44,851 nt of DNA from the NCBI GenBank assembly GCA_016936555.1, contig JAFGXR010000056.1, positions 1-44,851 on the forward strand, given 5' to 3'. Below, one piece after another: positions 24,429 through 34,179 of the stretch. Source of the stretch: Spirochaetales bacterium. GTDB taxonomy: Bacteria; Spirochaetota; Spirochaetia; DSM-2461. Below the pieces are notes generated by a model that was not told the origin of the DNA, made no database searches, and saw only the letters and a program-made list of their open reading frames with translations. The first letter of the stretch is position 1. Each line of letters starts with the position of its first letter. The position numbers were made by a program, and so were the translations under genes.

Positions 24429-25262
24429 ATGACACAAATAATTCCCGGCCTGATCGTCGGTTTACGGGAGGGCCTTGAAGCCTTTCTGATAATAGTTTTA
24501 ATTCTGGATTACCTGAAAAAACTTGGAAAAAGAGAGCTATTTACATCTGTCCGGAACGGAGCGGTCACCGGTATGGCCGTATCCTTTCTTTTCGGATTTT
24601 TGTTATGGACTATATCGGGATTTCTCGATAATGGTAGCTCGGTAGTCGGAAAGCTGTGGGAAGCCGGAGCCTCTTTCGCCGCGGTTTTATTTATTACCTA
24701 TTTCATTTTCTGGATGATAAGGCACGGTAGACAAATCGGCAGTGATATCAGAAAATCTGTAGATTCGGATCTATCGGGAAAAGGTTTGTTTCTGCTCTCA
24801 GCTTTAGCTATCGCCAGAGAAGGAGCTGAGATAGCTCTGTTTTCCTTTGTCTCTGAAGAAAAGGTTTTCTATATCTCCGGAAACCTTGCCGGCCTGCTCG
24901 TCGCAGGCATCCTGGCTTTCTTAATTTACAAATCACTGGTTAAGGCGGATGTGGGGTTCATATTCAGAATCACTCTTGTCTATCTGATACTTCAGGCAGC
25001 CTATCTGTTCGGCTATTCCCTTCATGAACTTCTATCGGCTTTCAAGGCGCTGGAAGTGATCGGCTCCGATTCTCAGCTCTTCCTGAAATTATATGATTTC
25101 AGCGGTACAGCAGTTGATCATAAAACCGGATGGCTGGGCATCATTTTAAATGTCACGATTGGATGGTATTCCAAACCCGAAATTATACAGGCTCTGTCAC
25201 AGGTCCTGTACCTCCTGGTTCTAGGAGGATACTGGAGAAGAGTTTATTCGACAGGCAATTGA
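24429..25262 (+). CDS. FTR1-family high-affinity iron permease
   Basis: A 277-residue membrane protein with seven hydrophobic segments. It has two REGxE iron-binding motifs: LREGLEAFL near residue 13 and IAREGAEIALF near residue 125. These are the hallmark of FTR1/EfeU permeases, which carry iron across the cytoplasmic membrane. Periplasmic partners (EfeO, EfeB, P19) are not encoded nearby. The ATG follows AAGGAG eight bases upstream. The structured leader at 24250-24359 suggests control by a metal or metabolite. NatA/NatB-type exporter genes follow after 64 bp with their own promoter. Confidence 0.88.
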   Translation: MTQIIPGLIVGLREGLEAFLIIVLILDYLKKLGKRELFTSVRNGAVTGMAVSFLFGFLLWTISGFLDNGSSVVGKLWEAGASFAAVLFITYFIFWMIRHGRQIGSDIRKSVDSDLSGKGLFLLSALAIAREGAEIALFSFVSEEKVFYISGNLAGLLVAGILAFLIYKSLVKADVGFIFRITLVYLILQAAYLFGYSLHELLSAFKALEVIGSDSQLFLKLYDFSGTAVDHKTGWLGIILNVTIGWYSKPEIIQALSQVLYLLVLGGYWRRVYSTGN

Positions 25263-25290
25263 TATGCCCATATGAAAGAACCGCGAACTG

Positions 25291-25319
25291 TTTACTTTTA
25301 ACCTATTTGTTCTTATTAT
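25291..25319 (+). promoter_or_regulatory. Predicted promoter of the natAB operon
   Basis: TTTACT (25291-25296), 17-bp spacer and TATTAT (25314-25319) lie right before the ATG at 25327. The start of transcription should be at or one base before the ATG, and no ribosome-binding site is visible, so a leaderless mRNA is predicted. Confidence 0.5.
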
Positions 25320-25326
25320 ATAAGTT

Positions 25327-26061
25327 ATGATTCAACTGGAAAATGTCTATAAGTCATTCCCTCAGAGGAAGGGCCGGAAAGAAGTCCTGAAAGGCTTGAG
25401 TTTCAAGGCCGCCCCCGGTGAAGTCTACTGTCTTCTCGGGGCGAACGGCAGCGGAAAAACCACCACGCTTCAGACCATAGCCACTTTGCTGAAGCCGGAC
25501 AGCGGCCGGGTTTATGTCAATGAAATGAATGTCGCCGAAAAAGGCCGGGAAGTGCGGTCTGTGCTCGGTTTTCTCACAGGGGAAATGCGGCTTGCCGGCA
25601 GTCTTACGGGACGCGAATGGCTCTCTTTTTTCGGAAAGCTGAACAAAATGAAACCGGACGGCCTCAAGGCTAAAATTTCCCTTCTGGCCGATCATCTGGA
25701 AATGGCGGATTTTCTCGATAAGCCCGTTGATAAACTCTCGACCGGAATGAAGCAGAAAATCTCCATAGCCATCAGTCAGATTCACGATCCCCAGGTCATT
25801 CTCTTCGACGAACCGACCAGCGGGCTCGATATCATGGCTTCCAGAATCGTTCTCGAATATATTAAGCAATGCCGGATCGAAGGGAAAACCATCATCCTCT
25901 GCACTCATATCATGAGTGAAGCCGAGAAACTGGGCGACAGGATCGGTATTCTCATTGAGGGAAAACTGGCGGCGGAAGGATCTCTGATGGACCTGCTGGC
26001 GACAAGCGGGGAATCCTCTCTGGAAGATCTGTTTTTCAAACTGTCGGGAAGGGAGGAATAA
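25327..26061 (+). CDS. natA: ABC transporter ATP-binding protein, NatA type
   Basis: The 244-residue ATPase has Walker A GANGSGKTT (about 38-46), signature LSTGMKQKISIA (about 138-149), Walker B VILFDEPTSGLD (about 158-169) and the switch histidine in ILCTHIMSEAEKLGDR. Wording and length match NatA of sodium or drug efflux systems. It energises the permease encoded 2 bp downstream. The ATG has no clear Shine-Dalgarno sequence and lies directly after a -10 element. The exported substrate cannot be read from the sequence; sodium is only the family precedent. Confidence 0.9.
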   Translation: MIQLENVYKSFPQRKGRKEVLKGLSFKAAPGEVYCLLGANGSGKTTTLQTIATLLKPDSGRVYVNEMNVAEKGREVRSVLGFLTGEMRLAGSLTGREWLSFFGKLNKMKPDGLKAKISLLADHLEMADFLDKPVDKLSTGMKQKISIAISQIHDPQVILFDEPTSGLDIMASRIVLEYIKQCRIEGKTIILCTHIMSEAEKLGDRIGILIEGKLAAEGSLMDLLATSGESSLEDLFFKLSGREE

Positions 26062-26063
26062 CC

Positions 26064-27197
26064 ATGTTTGCCGATGCTCTGATTATTATGGGTAAAGAAT
26101 TCCTCAATCTCTTTAAAAGCAGAAGAACACTGCTTATGACTTTCGGGCTTCCACTCATTCTCTTTCCCGTCCTTTTCTCCGCTATGGCTTTTGTTCAGCA
26201 GAAGGAAAATGCCGATAAGGCCGGAACCACTTATTACGTGGAGTTCGAAAACTTCGGCGATGACCGTTTTTCCGATATTCTGGCTTCGAAAATGGCTTTT
26301 ATCGAATCGAACCAGGGGGTGAGCGACGACTCCCTGGTTATCAGGAGCAGAGAAGGGGCTGTGGAAATACTCTACGATTCCTCTTCCTCCAAAATGGCTT
26401 ATGCCGCCGATAAAGCCTGGGAAGCACTCAGGGAATACAATGATCTTCTTGGAGATGCCGTTCTGGCTCAGGCCGGTCTCAATCGGAAAGATCTGGAGAT
26501 TTTCAGTATTAAAAAAACCGATACGGCTCCGGAAGAATCTCAGGGCGGGGCTCTTCTGGCTGTTTTTATACCTTATATCCTGATTCTCTTCCTGCTTATC
26601 GGGGCCATGTCTCTGGTTCTCGATGTAACGGCGGGAGAAAAAGAGAGAGGCACAATCGCCGTCCTCCTCGTCAATCAGATTTCCCGGACTTCCATTGCCC
26701 TGGGGAAGACATTTTATGTCATCATCTGTTCCATTCTCAACAGCTTCAGCTCTGTTATCGGCATGGGGCTGGGGATGATCATTCTGCTGAAAGGGGCGGG
26801 AGCCGGTGATTCTTTCAGCCTGTCGCTCTTTTCCCCCCTGAAAATCCTTCAGCTCCTCTTCATTCTGATTTCCGTCAGCGCCGTCGTATCCTCTCTCATG
26901 GTGTATCTGGGAAGCCTGGCTGGAAATTTGAAGGAGGGGGGAAGCTATGTTATGCCGGTCTATATGCTCGGGCTTTTTGCCGTGGTCATTACCATGAACA
27001 TGGAAGCGGCAGCCGGACCTCTGTACTATCTTATCCCCGTCGTGAATGGCGTTTTCGTAATGAAAAGCCTGCTGACTGAGGGGTTTCCTCCTCTGGAATA
27101 CCTGCTCTGTCTGGTAAGCAATCTGCTCATTACGGCTCTCTTCGTTTACAGGACGAGCCGGCTGTACAATTCCGAGAGGGTGTTGAAAACCGTATAA
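26064..27197 (+). CDS. natB: ABC-2 type permease, NatB type
   Basis: A permease of 377 residues with one N-terminal membrane segment (about 22-42), a long extracytoplasmic loop of about 130 residues, and five to six membrane segments from about residue 165 to the end. The motif LVLDVTAGEKERGTIAVLLVNQISRTSIALGK after the first segment of the C-terminal bundle is typical of NatB/ABC-2 exporters. The gene follows natA after 2 bp with GGGAGGAA as ribosome-binding site. Together they form an export system of unknown substrate. Confidence 0.87.
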   Translation: MFADALIIMGKEFLNLFKSRRTLLMTFGLPLILFPVLFSAMAFVQQKENADKAGTTYYVEFENFGDDRFSDILASKMAFIESNQGVSDDSLVIRSREGAVEILYDSSSSKMAYAADKAWEALREYNDLLGDAVLAQAGLNRKDLEIFSIKKTDTAPEESQGGALLAVFIPYILILFLLIGAMSLVLDVTAGEKERGTIAVLLVNQISRTSIALGKTFYVIICSILNSFSSVIGMGLGMIILLKGAGAGDSFSLSLFSPLKILQLLFILISVSAVVSSLMVYLGSLAGNLKEGGSYVMPVYMLGLFAVVITMNMEAAAGPLYYLIPVVNGVFVMKSLLTEGFPPLEYLLCLVSNLLITALFVYRTSRLYNSERVLKTV

Positions 27198-27241
27198 AGA
27201 TTCTGCTTTTCACTAAGAAGCAAAAAGACTAGACTTGCAGT

Positions 27242-27898
27242 ATGACTAGAAATGCCATTATCTTCGATCATGACGGAACCTTGGTGGATTCCATCAAAGC
27301 GGTCGAAATCTGTTCCAATAATATTATCGCAGGAGCCGGATTCGAGCCTGTTTCTCCTGAAGAAATCAGAAAGGGGATGGCTTTTCCCACGGCGGAGCGT
27401 TTCGGATATCACACCGGCGAAACCGACCTTAACCGGCTGGAGGAGATGAGCCGCGATTTCTACCTGAATATGCATGAAGAGGGTATCGGCTATCTGCGGC
27501 TCTACGAGGGAGTCAAGGAAACCCTCGATGTCCTGGCGCAGAATGGGTTCGCTCTGGGCATGGTCACCAATAACCAGGGGCTTTTCGTCAGAAAAGCGGC
27601 GGCCCGGCTCTCCTACGCCTTTGATTTTGAAGTGATCCTTGGCGAGGAGAATGTCCCCAGACCGAAACCCGACCCTTCTGGGCTCCTTCAGGCCTGCGCC
27701 GGAATGGGCGCTCAGCCCGGGGATTGCTGGTATATCGGAGACGGAAAGCCCGATTTCGATGCTGCAAAGGCTGCCGGAATGAAGTGCGGCCTGGTCAGCT
27801 GGGGTGCCTATCCCCGGGAGGAACTGATTCAATACGGTGCAGATGTCATTTTCGACAGCCCCGAGGAGATGAAATTATTTTTTATGACTCAAAAATAA
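27242..27898 (+). CDS. HAD-family phosphatase, phosphoglycolate phosphatase-like
   Basis: A 218-residue haloacid-dehalogenase hydrolase with all four motifs: FDHDGTLVD (nucleophile D9, acid D11), MVTNN (motif II Thr), RPKPDP (motif III Lys) and IGDGKPDF (motif IV). A helical cap domain lies between motifs I and II, as in subfamily IA phosphoglycolate phosphatases and PpaX-like pyrophosphatases. The gene begins 45 bp after natB and is followed by a 92-bp gap. Substrate is uncertain; small phosphorylated metabolites are usual for the family. Confidence 0.85.
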   Translation: MTRNAIIFDHDGTLVDSIKAVEICSNNIIAGAGFEPVSPEEIRKGMAFPTAERFGYHTGETDLNRLEEMSRDFYLNMHEEGIGYLRLYEGVKETLDVLAQNGFALGMVTNNQGLFVRKAAARLSYAFDFEVILGEENVPRPKPDPSGLLQACAGMGAQPGDCWYIGDGKPDFDAAKAAGMKCGLVSWGAYPREELIQYGADVIFDSPEEMKLFFMTQK

Positions 27899-27990
27899 AA
27901 AGAGGAGATTCTATTATACTATCTTCCGGGGTGAGGGAGTAGAATTATCCGATTGAAAAAAACAGCCCCTATAAATATCAGGAGGAAGAG

Positions 27991-29178
27991 ATGGACGAAA
28001 ATAAAGTAGTGGAAATTCTGGGCCGGCGACTGAGGCTGGCTGTAATCGGAGGCGCTCCCGGATCCTTCATCGGGGGGATGCACCGCATGGCCGCGAGAAT
28101 AGACGACCGCTATGAAATCGTTGCGTCCGTTCTCTCTTCAAATCCCGAAAAGGCTGTCAAAGCGGGCAAGGCGCTCGGGATTCCCGATGGCCGTGCCTAT
28201 GCCGATGTACCGGCCATGCTGGAAGCGGAGAAAAACCGCGGTGACGGCGCCGATGTGGTCGCGATCATGACGCCCAATGACAGTCATTTCACATACGCCA
28301 TGGCGGCACTGGAACTGGGATTCCATGTAATTTGTGACAAACCCATGACCAACAGTGTGGAAGAGGCAGAAGCCCTTCATAAAAAAGTGGAAGAGACCGG
28401 ACTGGTTTTCTGTCTGACCCACAATTATACAGGCTATCCCATGGTCCGCCAGGCCAGAGCTATGGTCCAGGCCGGGGAACTGGGTGATTTGCGTCTGGTG
28501 CAGGTGGAATACGTACAAGGCGGGAAAGCCGATGAGAGCAAACCGGATATAACCACAGGTCCCCGTTCCTGGAAATTCGATCCGGAAAAAGGCGGCCCGT
28601 CCCTCGTTATGGGGGATATAGGAACCCATGCCCACAATATAATCCGCTATGTGACGGGTCAGGAAGTTTCCCAGGTCTGCGCCGAAGCGGGCGCTATCGT
28701 TCCGGGCCGGATTGTCGATGATTTCGCCGGAGCCCTGATCCGTATGGAGAAAGGAGCCAGAGGTAGCTACTGGGTGACCCAGGCGGCTGCGGGGGTGGAG
28801 AATTCCCTGAAATTCAGGATTAGCGGAACAAAGGGAACTCTGGAATGGCACCAGGAATTCCCCCAGAGACTGACTTTCAGACCTCTCGGCGCTCCTGTTC
28901 AGTCCCGGACACCGAACGGTCCGGGGACTCTGCCTCTTGCCGCCCGTTCCAGCCGCATCGCCCCCGGCCATCCCGAAGGGTTTCCCATGGGTTTCGCCAA
29001 CATCTATAAAGATGCGTCGGAAGCGATTGCTGCGGTTCTCTCCGGTGGCGAAGCAGATCTCCTGGCCATGACTTTTCCGAACTCCTATGACGGGCTCATG
29101 GGAGTCAGATTCGTCAAGGCTGTTGTCGATTCGAGCCGGGAAGGCAGCGTCTGGAAAGAGGTTTCTCTCAAATCCTGA
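27991..29178 (+). CDS. Gfo/Idh/MocA-family oxidoreductase
   Basis: A 395-residue NAD(P)-dependent sugar dehydrogenase of the glucose-fructose oxidoreductase family. The N-terminal Rossmann fold starts [20 protein letters not shown] and includes the family motif CDKPMTN (EKP-like, lysine catalytic). The C-terminal alpha/beta domain includes [17 protein letters not shown] with the conserved Asp-His-type residues. AGGAGGAAGAG gives a strong ribosome-binding site. The gene appears monocistronic; its last 11 bases overlap the end of the convergent chemoreceptor gene. Substrate not determinable from sequence. Confidence 0.87.
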   Translation: MDENKVVEILGRRLRLAVIGGAPGSFIGGMHRMAARIDDRYEIVASVLSSNPEKAVKAGKALGIPDGRAYADVPAMLEAEKNRGDGADVVAIMTPNDSHFTYAMAALELGFHVICDKPMTNSVEEAEALHKKVEETGLVFCLTHNYTGYPMVRQARAMVQAGELGDLRLVQVEYVQGGKADESKPDITTGPRSWKFDPEKGGPSLVMGDIGTHAHNIIRYVTGQEVSQVCAEAGAIVPGRIVDDFAGALIRMEKGARGSYWVTQAAAGVENSLKFRISGTKGTLEWHQEFPQRLTFRPLGAPVQSRTPNGPGTLPLAARSSRIAPGHPEGFPMGFANIYKDASEAIAAVLSGGEADLLAMTFPNSYDGLMGVRFVKAVVDSSREGSVWKEVSLKS

Positions 29179-30937
29179 AAAAACTGACCATCTGATCGAG
29201 CTTGTCAACCTGCTCGGTCAGAGTCGACGCCGTTGAAGCCAGCTCTTCAGAAGCCGACGCGTTGGATTGTATCACTGTTGAAAGCTGACCTGCGGCGCTG
29301 TTGATCTGCTCAATACCTATTTTCTGCTCCATTGTTGAACTGCTTATTTCCTTAATGAGATCGGATGTCTGTTTGATTCCCGGAATGAGCTCCAGCAGCA
29401 TGATGCCGGCTTTTTCCGCGGCATCAGAAGTAGAAGCGGATAATTCCGTAATCTCCCCGGCTGCGTGCTGGCTTCTTTCCGCCAGTTTTCGCACTTCAGA
29501 CGCGACAACGGCAAAACCCTTTCCCTGTTCTCCCGCTCTCGCCGCCTCGATGGCTGCATTGAGAGCCAGAAGGTTGGTCTGTTTCGCTATTTCTTCAATG
29601 ATTGAAATCTTCTCGACGATCTGTTCCATGGCCAGAACGGCTTCTCCGACCACTTTTTCGCTTTCCTGAGCTTTCCTGTAGGCTGTTGCGGCTATCTGTT
29701 CTGTAAGCCTTGTATTTTCCGCCGTATGTTCCAGATTGGAACTGATCTGTTCAACCGAACTGGAAACTTCTTCAGCTGTCGCTGCCTGCTCATTCGCTCC
29801 CTGGCTGACGATCTGGGCTGTGGAATTGATCTCACTGCTGCCCGTCGATACGGTCGAAGAGGATTGGAGAAGTTCCGAGACGATTCCCGTGAGATTTCTC
29901 GACATGGTCATCATGGAGGCATAAACGCCCCGTTCGGATTTCATGCTGTTAAGCGATGCCGAGCGCAGATCCCCTTCGGCAATGGAAGCGGAAATGCTTT
30001 CAATTATAGAGGGATCGCTGCCCAGCTGCCTGAGAAGCTGAGCGGAAAAAATGATAAAAATAACAGCGACGAGCAAGGTCCCGATAATACCCATTATAAG
30101 AGCAAGCCTGAAGGTAGCTTCAGTACGGTTTTCTGTCGCGCTGATTCCCTGTTCCGCTACTTGTCCCGATTCGGCGAGCAGTTTTTCTATTATTGGCTCT
30201 ATTTTATGAACAGAGCTTCGCATATCCTCCGTATAAGTCGAAATTGTATCATTCTCGCTCACGAGCATCCGGAAAGAGCTCCGGTAGCTATCGAGCGAAG
30301 ATATCATCTGCTCTTTCCCCGCTGAGGCGATATTCAAACTGCCTACGGAGCCTATCAGTTTGTCGATCATGGCTTCAGCCTGGTTGACATATTTGCTGTC
30401 CAGACGGAGGAGGTAGTCTTTTTCGTGTCTTCTGAGCATGAGATAATCAACCAGCAGTTCCTGCCGGCCCTCTATCATATCCTCGAGATTGTGAGCGGCA
30501 TCGCGGAAGTCTCCCTGTAGTCCGGAGTTTTGATCGATGCCCATTTTTATCCATGCCCGGGATAAGTTGCTGAAGTTGGTACCGTACTCGCCTATATACT
30601 TTTTAATATCCTGTGCTTCTTTTTTATGAATGGTAATTGATTGGCTGTCAATTGCTGAGAGCTTATCCGCTTCATCAATGATAAAGCCGATCTGCTCCTC
30701 GACTTTGTCTATATAGGACGGATCGAGACGGAGCAGAAAATCCTTTTCCGACCTTCTGGCGCTCAGCATGGCTATGGCGATTTCTCTGGCATGCTGCGAT
30801 ATTCCCAGTTCTTTTTCAATAATCTGTCTGTACATATGATCGGTGTTGGAAAGGGAAATGAGTAAGAGGGCCAGCGTACCGGAAAAAACCAGAACAATGA
30901 CAAAAGCGTAAAGAGTGAGCTTTGCCGATAATTTCAC
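29168..30937 (-). CDS. Methyl-accepting chemotaxis protein with HBM-type sensor domain
   Basis: A transmembrane chemoreceptor of about 589 residues. An N-terminal membrane segment (about 5-28) and a second near 275-300 flank a periplasmic helical domain of about 240 residues. That domain has two related motifs, [13 protein letters not shown] and [13 protein letters not shown], as in helical bimodular sensors that often bind organic acids. The cytoplasmic part has a HAMP-like region and the signalling tip [34 protein letters not shown] at 30937 is chosen because AGGAG lies seven bases upstream; an ATG at 30955 has no such site. A GCCATAAA element upstream resembles the flagellar sigma28 -10 region. 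Confidence 0.9.
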   Translation of the reverse strand: MKLSAKLTLYAFVIVLVFSGTLALLLISLSNTDHMYRQIIEKELGISQHAREIAIAMLSARRSEKDFLLRLDPSYIDKVEEQIGFIIDEADKLSAIDSQSITIHKKEAQDIKKYIGEYGTNFSNLSRAWIKMGIDQNSGLQGDFRDAAHNLEDMIEGRQELLVDYLMLRRHEKDYLLRLDSKYVNQAEAMIDKLIGSVGSLNIASAGKEQMISSLDSYRSSFRMLVSENDTISTYTEDMRSSVHKIEPIIEKLLAESGQVAEQGISATENRTEATFRLALIMGIIGTLLVAVIFIIFSAQLLRQLGSDPSIIESISASIAEGDLRSASLNSMKSERGVYASMMTMSRNLTGIVSELLQSSSTVSTGSSEINSTAQIVSQGANEQAATAEEVSSSVEQISSNLEHTAENTRLTEQIAATAYRKAQESEKVVGEAVLAMEQIVEKISIIEEIAKQTNLLALNAAIEAARAGEQGKGFAVVASEVRKLAERSQHAAGEITELSASTSDAAEKAGIMLLELIPGIKQTSDLIKEISSSTMEQKIGIEQINSAAGQLSTVIQSNASASEELASTASTLTEQVDKLDQMVSFFRI

Positions 30938-31073
30938 AATGGAATCTCCTATCATCTGAATTTTCGTTTATGGCTATCTTTGCGTCAAATTAATGAAGAC
31001 TAAAAAAGAAAGTGTTACTTTTTAAAAGTACAATCGTATTAAGAAGCAAAGCCCCCCTGTAAAGTGAGGAAAA

Positions 31074-32474
31074 ATGAAAATGAAATACAAAAGCGTACTA
31101 GTGGTGATAATTCTGCTTTCAGCGGTTTGTGCTTCCGGCGCAGCTCAGGATATGAGCCATCGCGCTTATGAGGAATACCGGCAGGCAATCAGGCGTACCG
31201 CCGATATGGTTTACGATCAGAAGGCAATGGAACTGGCTGCCCGTTACGGCCTGGATATTGTCGATGTCACCTGGGAGGATACGGGCCGCTATTACAATTC
31301 CTCCGTGGGACCGAATATCAGCGATATGACAATTCAGGTCGGCCTGCAGGACCGGCACAATCGCGGATTCTTTGAAGTGACGGCCATGCCGGTTATTCGA
31401 TTCCCCAATTACGACGATCTGAGCACCGATCTCGATCCGCGCGATTTTACCCTGCTGGTGGGCAATGAAAAAGGGGAGGAGCTGAAACGGATTTCTCTCT
31501 TCGATTTTCTGGAATCGCCACGGGAGTATCTCTCCGACCCGGACAGCTGGCCGGGGATGACCAGCAGTCTTCTGGCGCCGAGGGATTCGAAAGTCCTGGT
31601 CAGCGCCCAGGCCTGTTTTCTTCCCATTCCGGCAGGAGGAAAAGCACAGTTCAACCCGGTGCTTTTCAATTATCAGTCCTATGAGAAGAATCCCGCTGTT
31701 CTGACAATCCTGGCCACCCGGGAAGGTACAAGCGTCACGATTATCGATAATGTGAGAGATTCCTTTGAGGGGGGGTATTTCTGGGGGCAGAGGCTCTTTC
31801 ACAACAGAAACGGAGAAAAAGCCAGTCTGACCGGGCAGAGACAGAGCGAGTTCCTCTCTGAGAACCCGGGACCGGCTGATCGCGTTCCGGTAGCATCGGC
31901 GGGCGGCGAAAGCGGATTGAATATGGTTCTCCTCATTCAGATACCCCTCAAGCAGAAACCGCAGAGACGGGATCTGTTCGGCGGTTGGATGGACGGTATG
32001 GTCATGGAAAGCGCCGCTCCCATGGCTATGGAAAAATCGAGCGATGTGGAGAACGCCGTCATCGGCAGCGGTCCCGTTGAAGGTCCTTTCATAGAAATCG
32101 ACGGGCTTAAAATAAAAAGAGATCCCGACTTTCCCGTCAGAGTAACAGTTCAGTTTTATAAAGCCACATCCAACGGCATCGTAAACGAGCGGGACATCGA
32201 TGAAATCGCCCATCAGATCCGGAAGGTCTACAGTCAGGGGGATTATGTTTCGAGCCTCGTTACCGGGGGGGGCGCCGGAAGGATCACCGAATACAGCGGC
32301 ATGAAGATTCAGCCGCCTTTCTGGTGGCACGATTTCTGGAGTCGCTTTGAAAAGAATACGGGTATAGACCGGAATGATGCGATAATCCGTCTCCGCGAGT
32401 TTCTGGGAGAGGATTACCGCAGCCGAGAGGTCTCTGAACTCTATCTGAGGGATTTGCTCAGGGAGAATAATTGA
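31074..32474 (+). CDS. Secreted protein of unknown function
   Basis: A 466-residue protein with a clear signal peptide (KYKSVLVVIILLSAVCASGA, cleavage near AQDMS). The mature part is predicted periplasmic or surface-exposed, without further membrane segments. It has an aromatic and Asp-rich N-terminal half and a Met/Gly-rich segment near 305-325 (WMDGMVMESAAPMAMEKS). The C-terminal alpha/beta stretch includes FIEIDGLKIKRDPDFPVRVTV and RDIDEIAHQIRKVY. I do not recognise the family. It lies between two chemoreceptor genes, divergent from one and upstream of the other, but the second receptor has its own promoter. A GAGGA site precedes the ATG; another in-frame ATG two codons later is equally possible. 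Confidence 0.75.
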   Translation: MKMKYKSVLVVIILLSAVCASGAAQDMSHRAYEEYRQAIRRTADMVYDQKAMELAARYGLDIVDVTWEDTGRYYNSSVGPNISDMTIQVGLQDRHNRGFFEVTAMPVIRFPNYDDLSTDLDPRDFTLLVGNEKGEELKRISLFDFLESPREYLSDPDSWPGMTSSLLAPRDSKVLVSAQACFLPIPAGGKAQFNPVLFNYQSYEKNPAVLTILATREGTSVTIIDNVRDSFEGGYFWGQRLFHNRNGEKASLTGQRQSEFLSENPGPADRVPVASAGGESGLNMVLLIQIPLKQKPQRRDLFGGWMDGMVMESAAPMAMEKSSDVENAVIGSGPVEGPFIEIDGLKIKRDPDFPVRVTVQFYKATSNGIVNERDIDEIAHQIRKVYSQGDYVSSLVTGGGAGRITEYSGMKIQPPFWWHDFWSRFEKNTGIDRNDAIIRLREFLGEDYRSREVSELYLRDLLRENN

Positions 32475-32491
32475 TAGATTCTACCGGTCGG

Positions 32492-32519
32492 TTGACATGG
32501 TGGTACTCAATGTTATAAA
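32492..32519 (+). promoter_or_regulatory. Predicted sigma70 promoter of the second chemoreceptor
   Basis: TTGACA (32492-32497), 16-bp spacer and TATAAA (32514-32519) form a near-consensus promoter, 44 bases before the ATG at 32563. The leader contains ACTTGAAAAAAGT, a weak inverted repeat, and a GAGGA ribosome-binding site. Confidence 0.65.
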
Positions 32520-32562
32520 TGTATGACTTGAAAAAAGTTATCTTTTTTTCATTGAGGATTGA

Positions 32563-34179
32563 ATGAATATATTAAAAAAAATTGATGCCATTTATGCTGA
32601 TACGTCAGTTAAACGGCGGTTTATCTCGAAATCGATGTTCTGGGTCTGCAGTTTTGTAGGCCCTATCTTTGTATATGGTTTTATTGTCAATCTATTGGAA
32701 GGGGACTTTATCGGTTCTGCTGTAGAAGGAGCCTTTGCGGTATTGCTTTTCACCGGAATTCCCATGATTTTCAAAAAGAGAATTGATATTCTGTCTATAT
32801 CTTTTGTCTATGCTGCTCTTCTCGTTGGGATTGTGGCCGGTATCATTACAAAAGGGCCTTCCCTATATGCGGCTTATATTGCTTTTACTTTTCTGATGCC
32901 TTCCTTGATCAGTCTTGCCTTTTTAGGGCAGACTGTTAAACAGGCTTTAATTACCAGCATCATTATTCTGGGGGGTATTATATTCTCCTATTTTTCAAAA
33001 GCCGCCCCTTTACTTTCCACCCTTGAACCTTCGGTGGAGACCAGCCTGGCCACTCTGCTGATTCCGCCTGTTGTCATGACCATTCTAGGGGCGATCCTCA
33101 CAACCATGATCGTCTACTCAACCGAAAGCATTATAACCAAGCTTTCCGAATCGGAGGAGGAATCGGGCAAACGTCTCGACGGTATGAAAGCTTTCTTTCA
33201 ATCTCTAAAGGAAACAATTAATGTGGGCGAAACGCTCAACGGCTCCGCCAGAAATTCTCTTGAACATACGGAAACGATCACAGGGAATCTTGAAAGCATG
33301 GAGAAAGCCGTTGAGAACCTCAAAGCCCAGATCCTGTCAACTCAGAACATCCACGAGTCAATAGACCGGGCCGGTCAGGTCGTTCTGGAAGGTTCCCAGA
33401 CTCAGTCATCCGCTGTTGAGCAGTCCGCTTCGGCTGTTGAGGAAATGGCGTCCTCTATCGTTCAGATGTCAAAAACTGCCGAATCGAGACGGGAGTTGAT
33501 CGAAGAACTCGTCGATACAGAGAAAGATGTATCGGTCCAGATAAAAGCCGGACAGAAATCCTTTGATAAAGTGAAACAATCGGCCGGAGAGATGCTCAAT
33601 GTCGTTTCGGTCATTTCCGATATCGCCGAGAGGACGAATCTGCTGGCTATGAACGCCGCCATCGAAGCCGCCCACGCCGGAGCATCGGGGCGCGGATTTG
33701 CCGTCGTTGCCCAGGAGATCCGGAAACTGGCCGAAGAAGCGGGTAACAATTCCCAGAAGATCAAGGAAATTATAGAGGGAAGTATCAAAGGCATAGATGA
33801 AGCTGTCACAATGAACAGCCGGGTGGGCAGTGAGTTTCACGGAGTTTCCGAAAAAGTCCGGGAAATTGATAATGCTCTTTCCGAGATCATCAACGGCTTT
33901 TCCGAACTGGCTTCGGGGACCAGAGAAATTACCCATGCCGTTGAAAACCTAACGGAGATCAACAGCTCTGTTCAGACCTCTGTTTCGGAAGTGACCGATC
34001 AGCTGGCCAGGGGAAGATCCAGCGTCGATGAAATATCAAAGGCGACAGAAGGTATTATCAGCAGTATGAACCATATTGCCGGAGACTCTCACAATATCAG
34101 GTCCGAAGCGGAAAATATCTATAAAATCGGCCAGGACAATATCAAGCATATCCGTTTGCTTGAAGAGAAGCTCTCTTGA
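32563..34179 (+). CDS. Methyl-accepting chemotaxis protein with multi-pass membrane domain
   Basis: A chemoreceptor of 538 residues. Residues about 25-190 contain five or six closely spaced membrane segments with no large periplasmic domain, so it may sense membrane-linked signals rather than a periplasmic ligand. The cytoplasmic portion has the conserved tip [41 protein letters not shown] and methylation-helix heptads. The start ATG follows GAGGA at good spacing. Its stop codon overlaps the start of the flavoprotein gene by four bases, so the two are co-transcribed. Confidence 0.88.
   Translation: MNILKKIDAIYADTSVKRRFISKSMFWVCSFVGPIFVYGFIVNLLEGDFIGSAVEGAFAVLLFTGIPMIFKKRIDILSISFVYAALLVGIVAGIITKGPSLYAAYIAFTFLMPSLISLAFLGQTVKQALITSIIILGGIIFSYFSKAAPLLSTLEPSVETSLATLLIPPVVMTILGAILTTMIVYSTESIITKLSESEEESGKRLDGMKAFFQSLKETINVGETLNGSARNSLEHTETITGNLESMEKAVENLKAQILSTQNIHESIDRAGQVVLEGSQTQSSAVEQSASAVEEMASSIVQMSKTAESRRELIEELVDTEKDVSVQIKAGQKSFDKVKQSAGEMLNVVSVISDIAERTNLLAMNAAIEAAHAGASGRGFAVVAQEIRKLAEEAGNNSQKIKEIIEGSIKGIDEAVTMNSRVGSEFHGVSEKVREIDNALSEIINGFSELASGTREITHAVENLTEINSSVQTSVSEVTDQLARGRSSVDEISKATEGIISSMNHIAGDSHNIRSEAENIYKIGQDNIKHIRLLEEKLS

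Noticed and set aside
28138-29208. 356-codon minus-strand ORF inside the Gfo/Idh gene
   Set aside because: Shadow of a gene with clear family motifs.
31119-32330. 403-codon minus-strand ORF opposite the secreted unknown protein
   Set aside because: The plus-strand protein has a proper signal peptide and ribosome-binding site. The antisense frame has a His/Gly/Arg-rich, unnatural composition.
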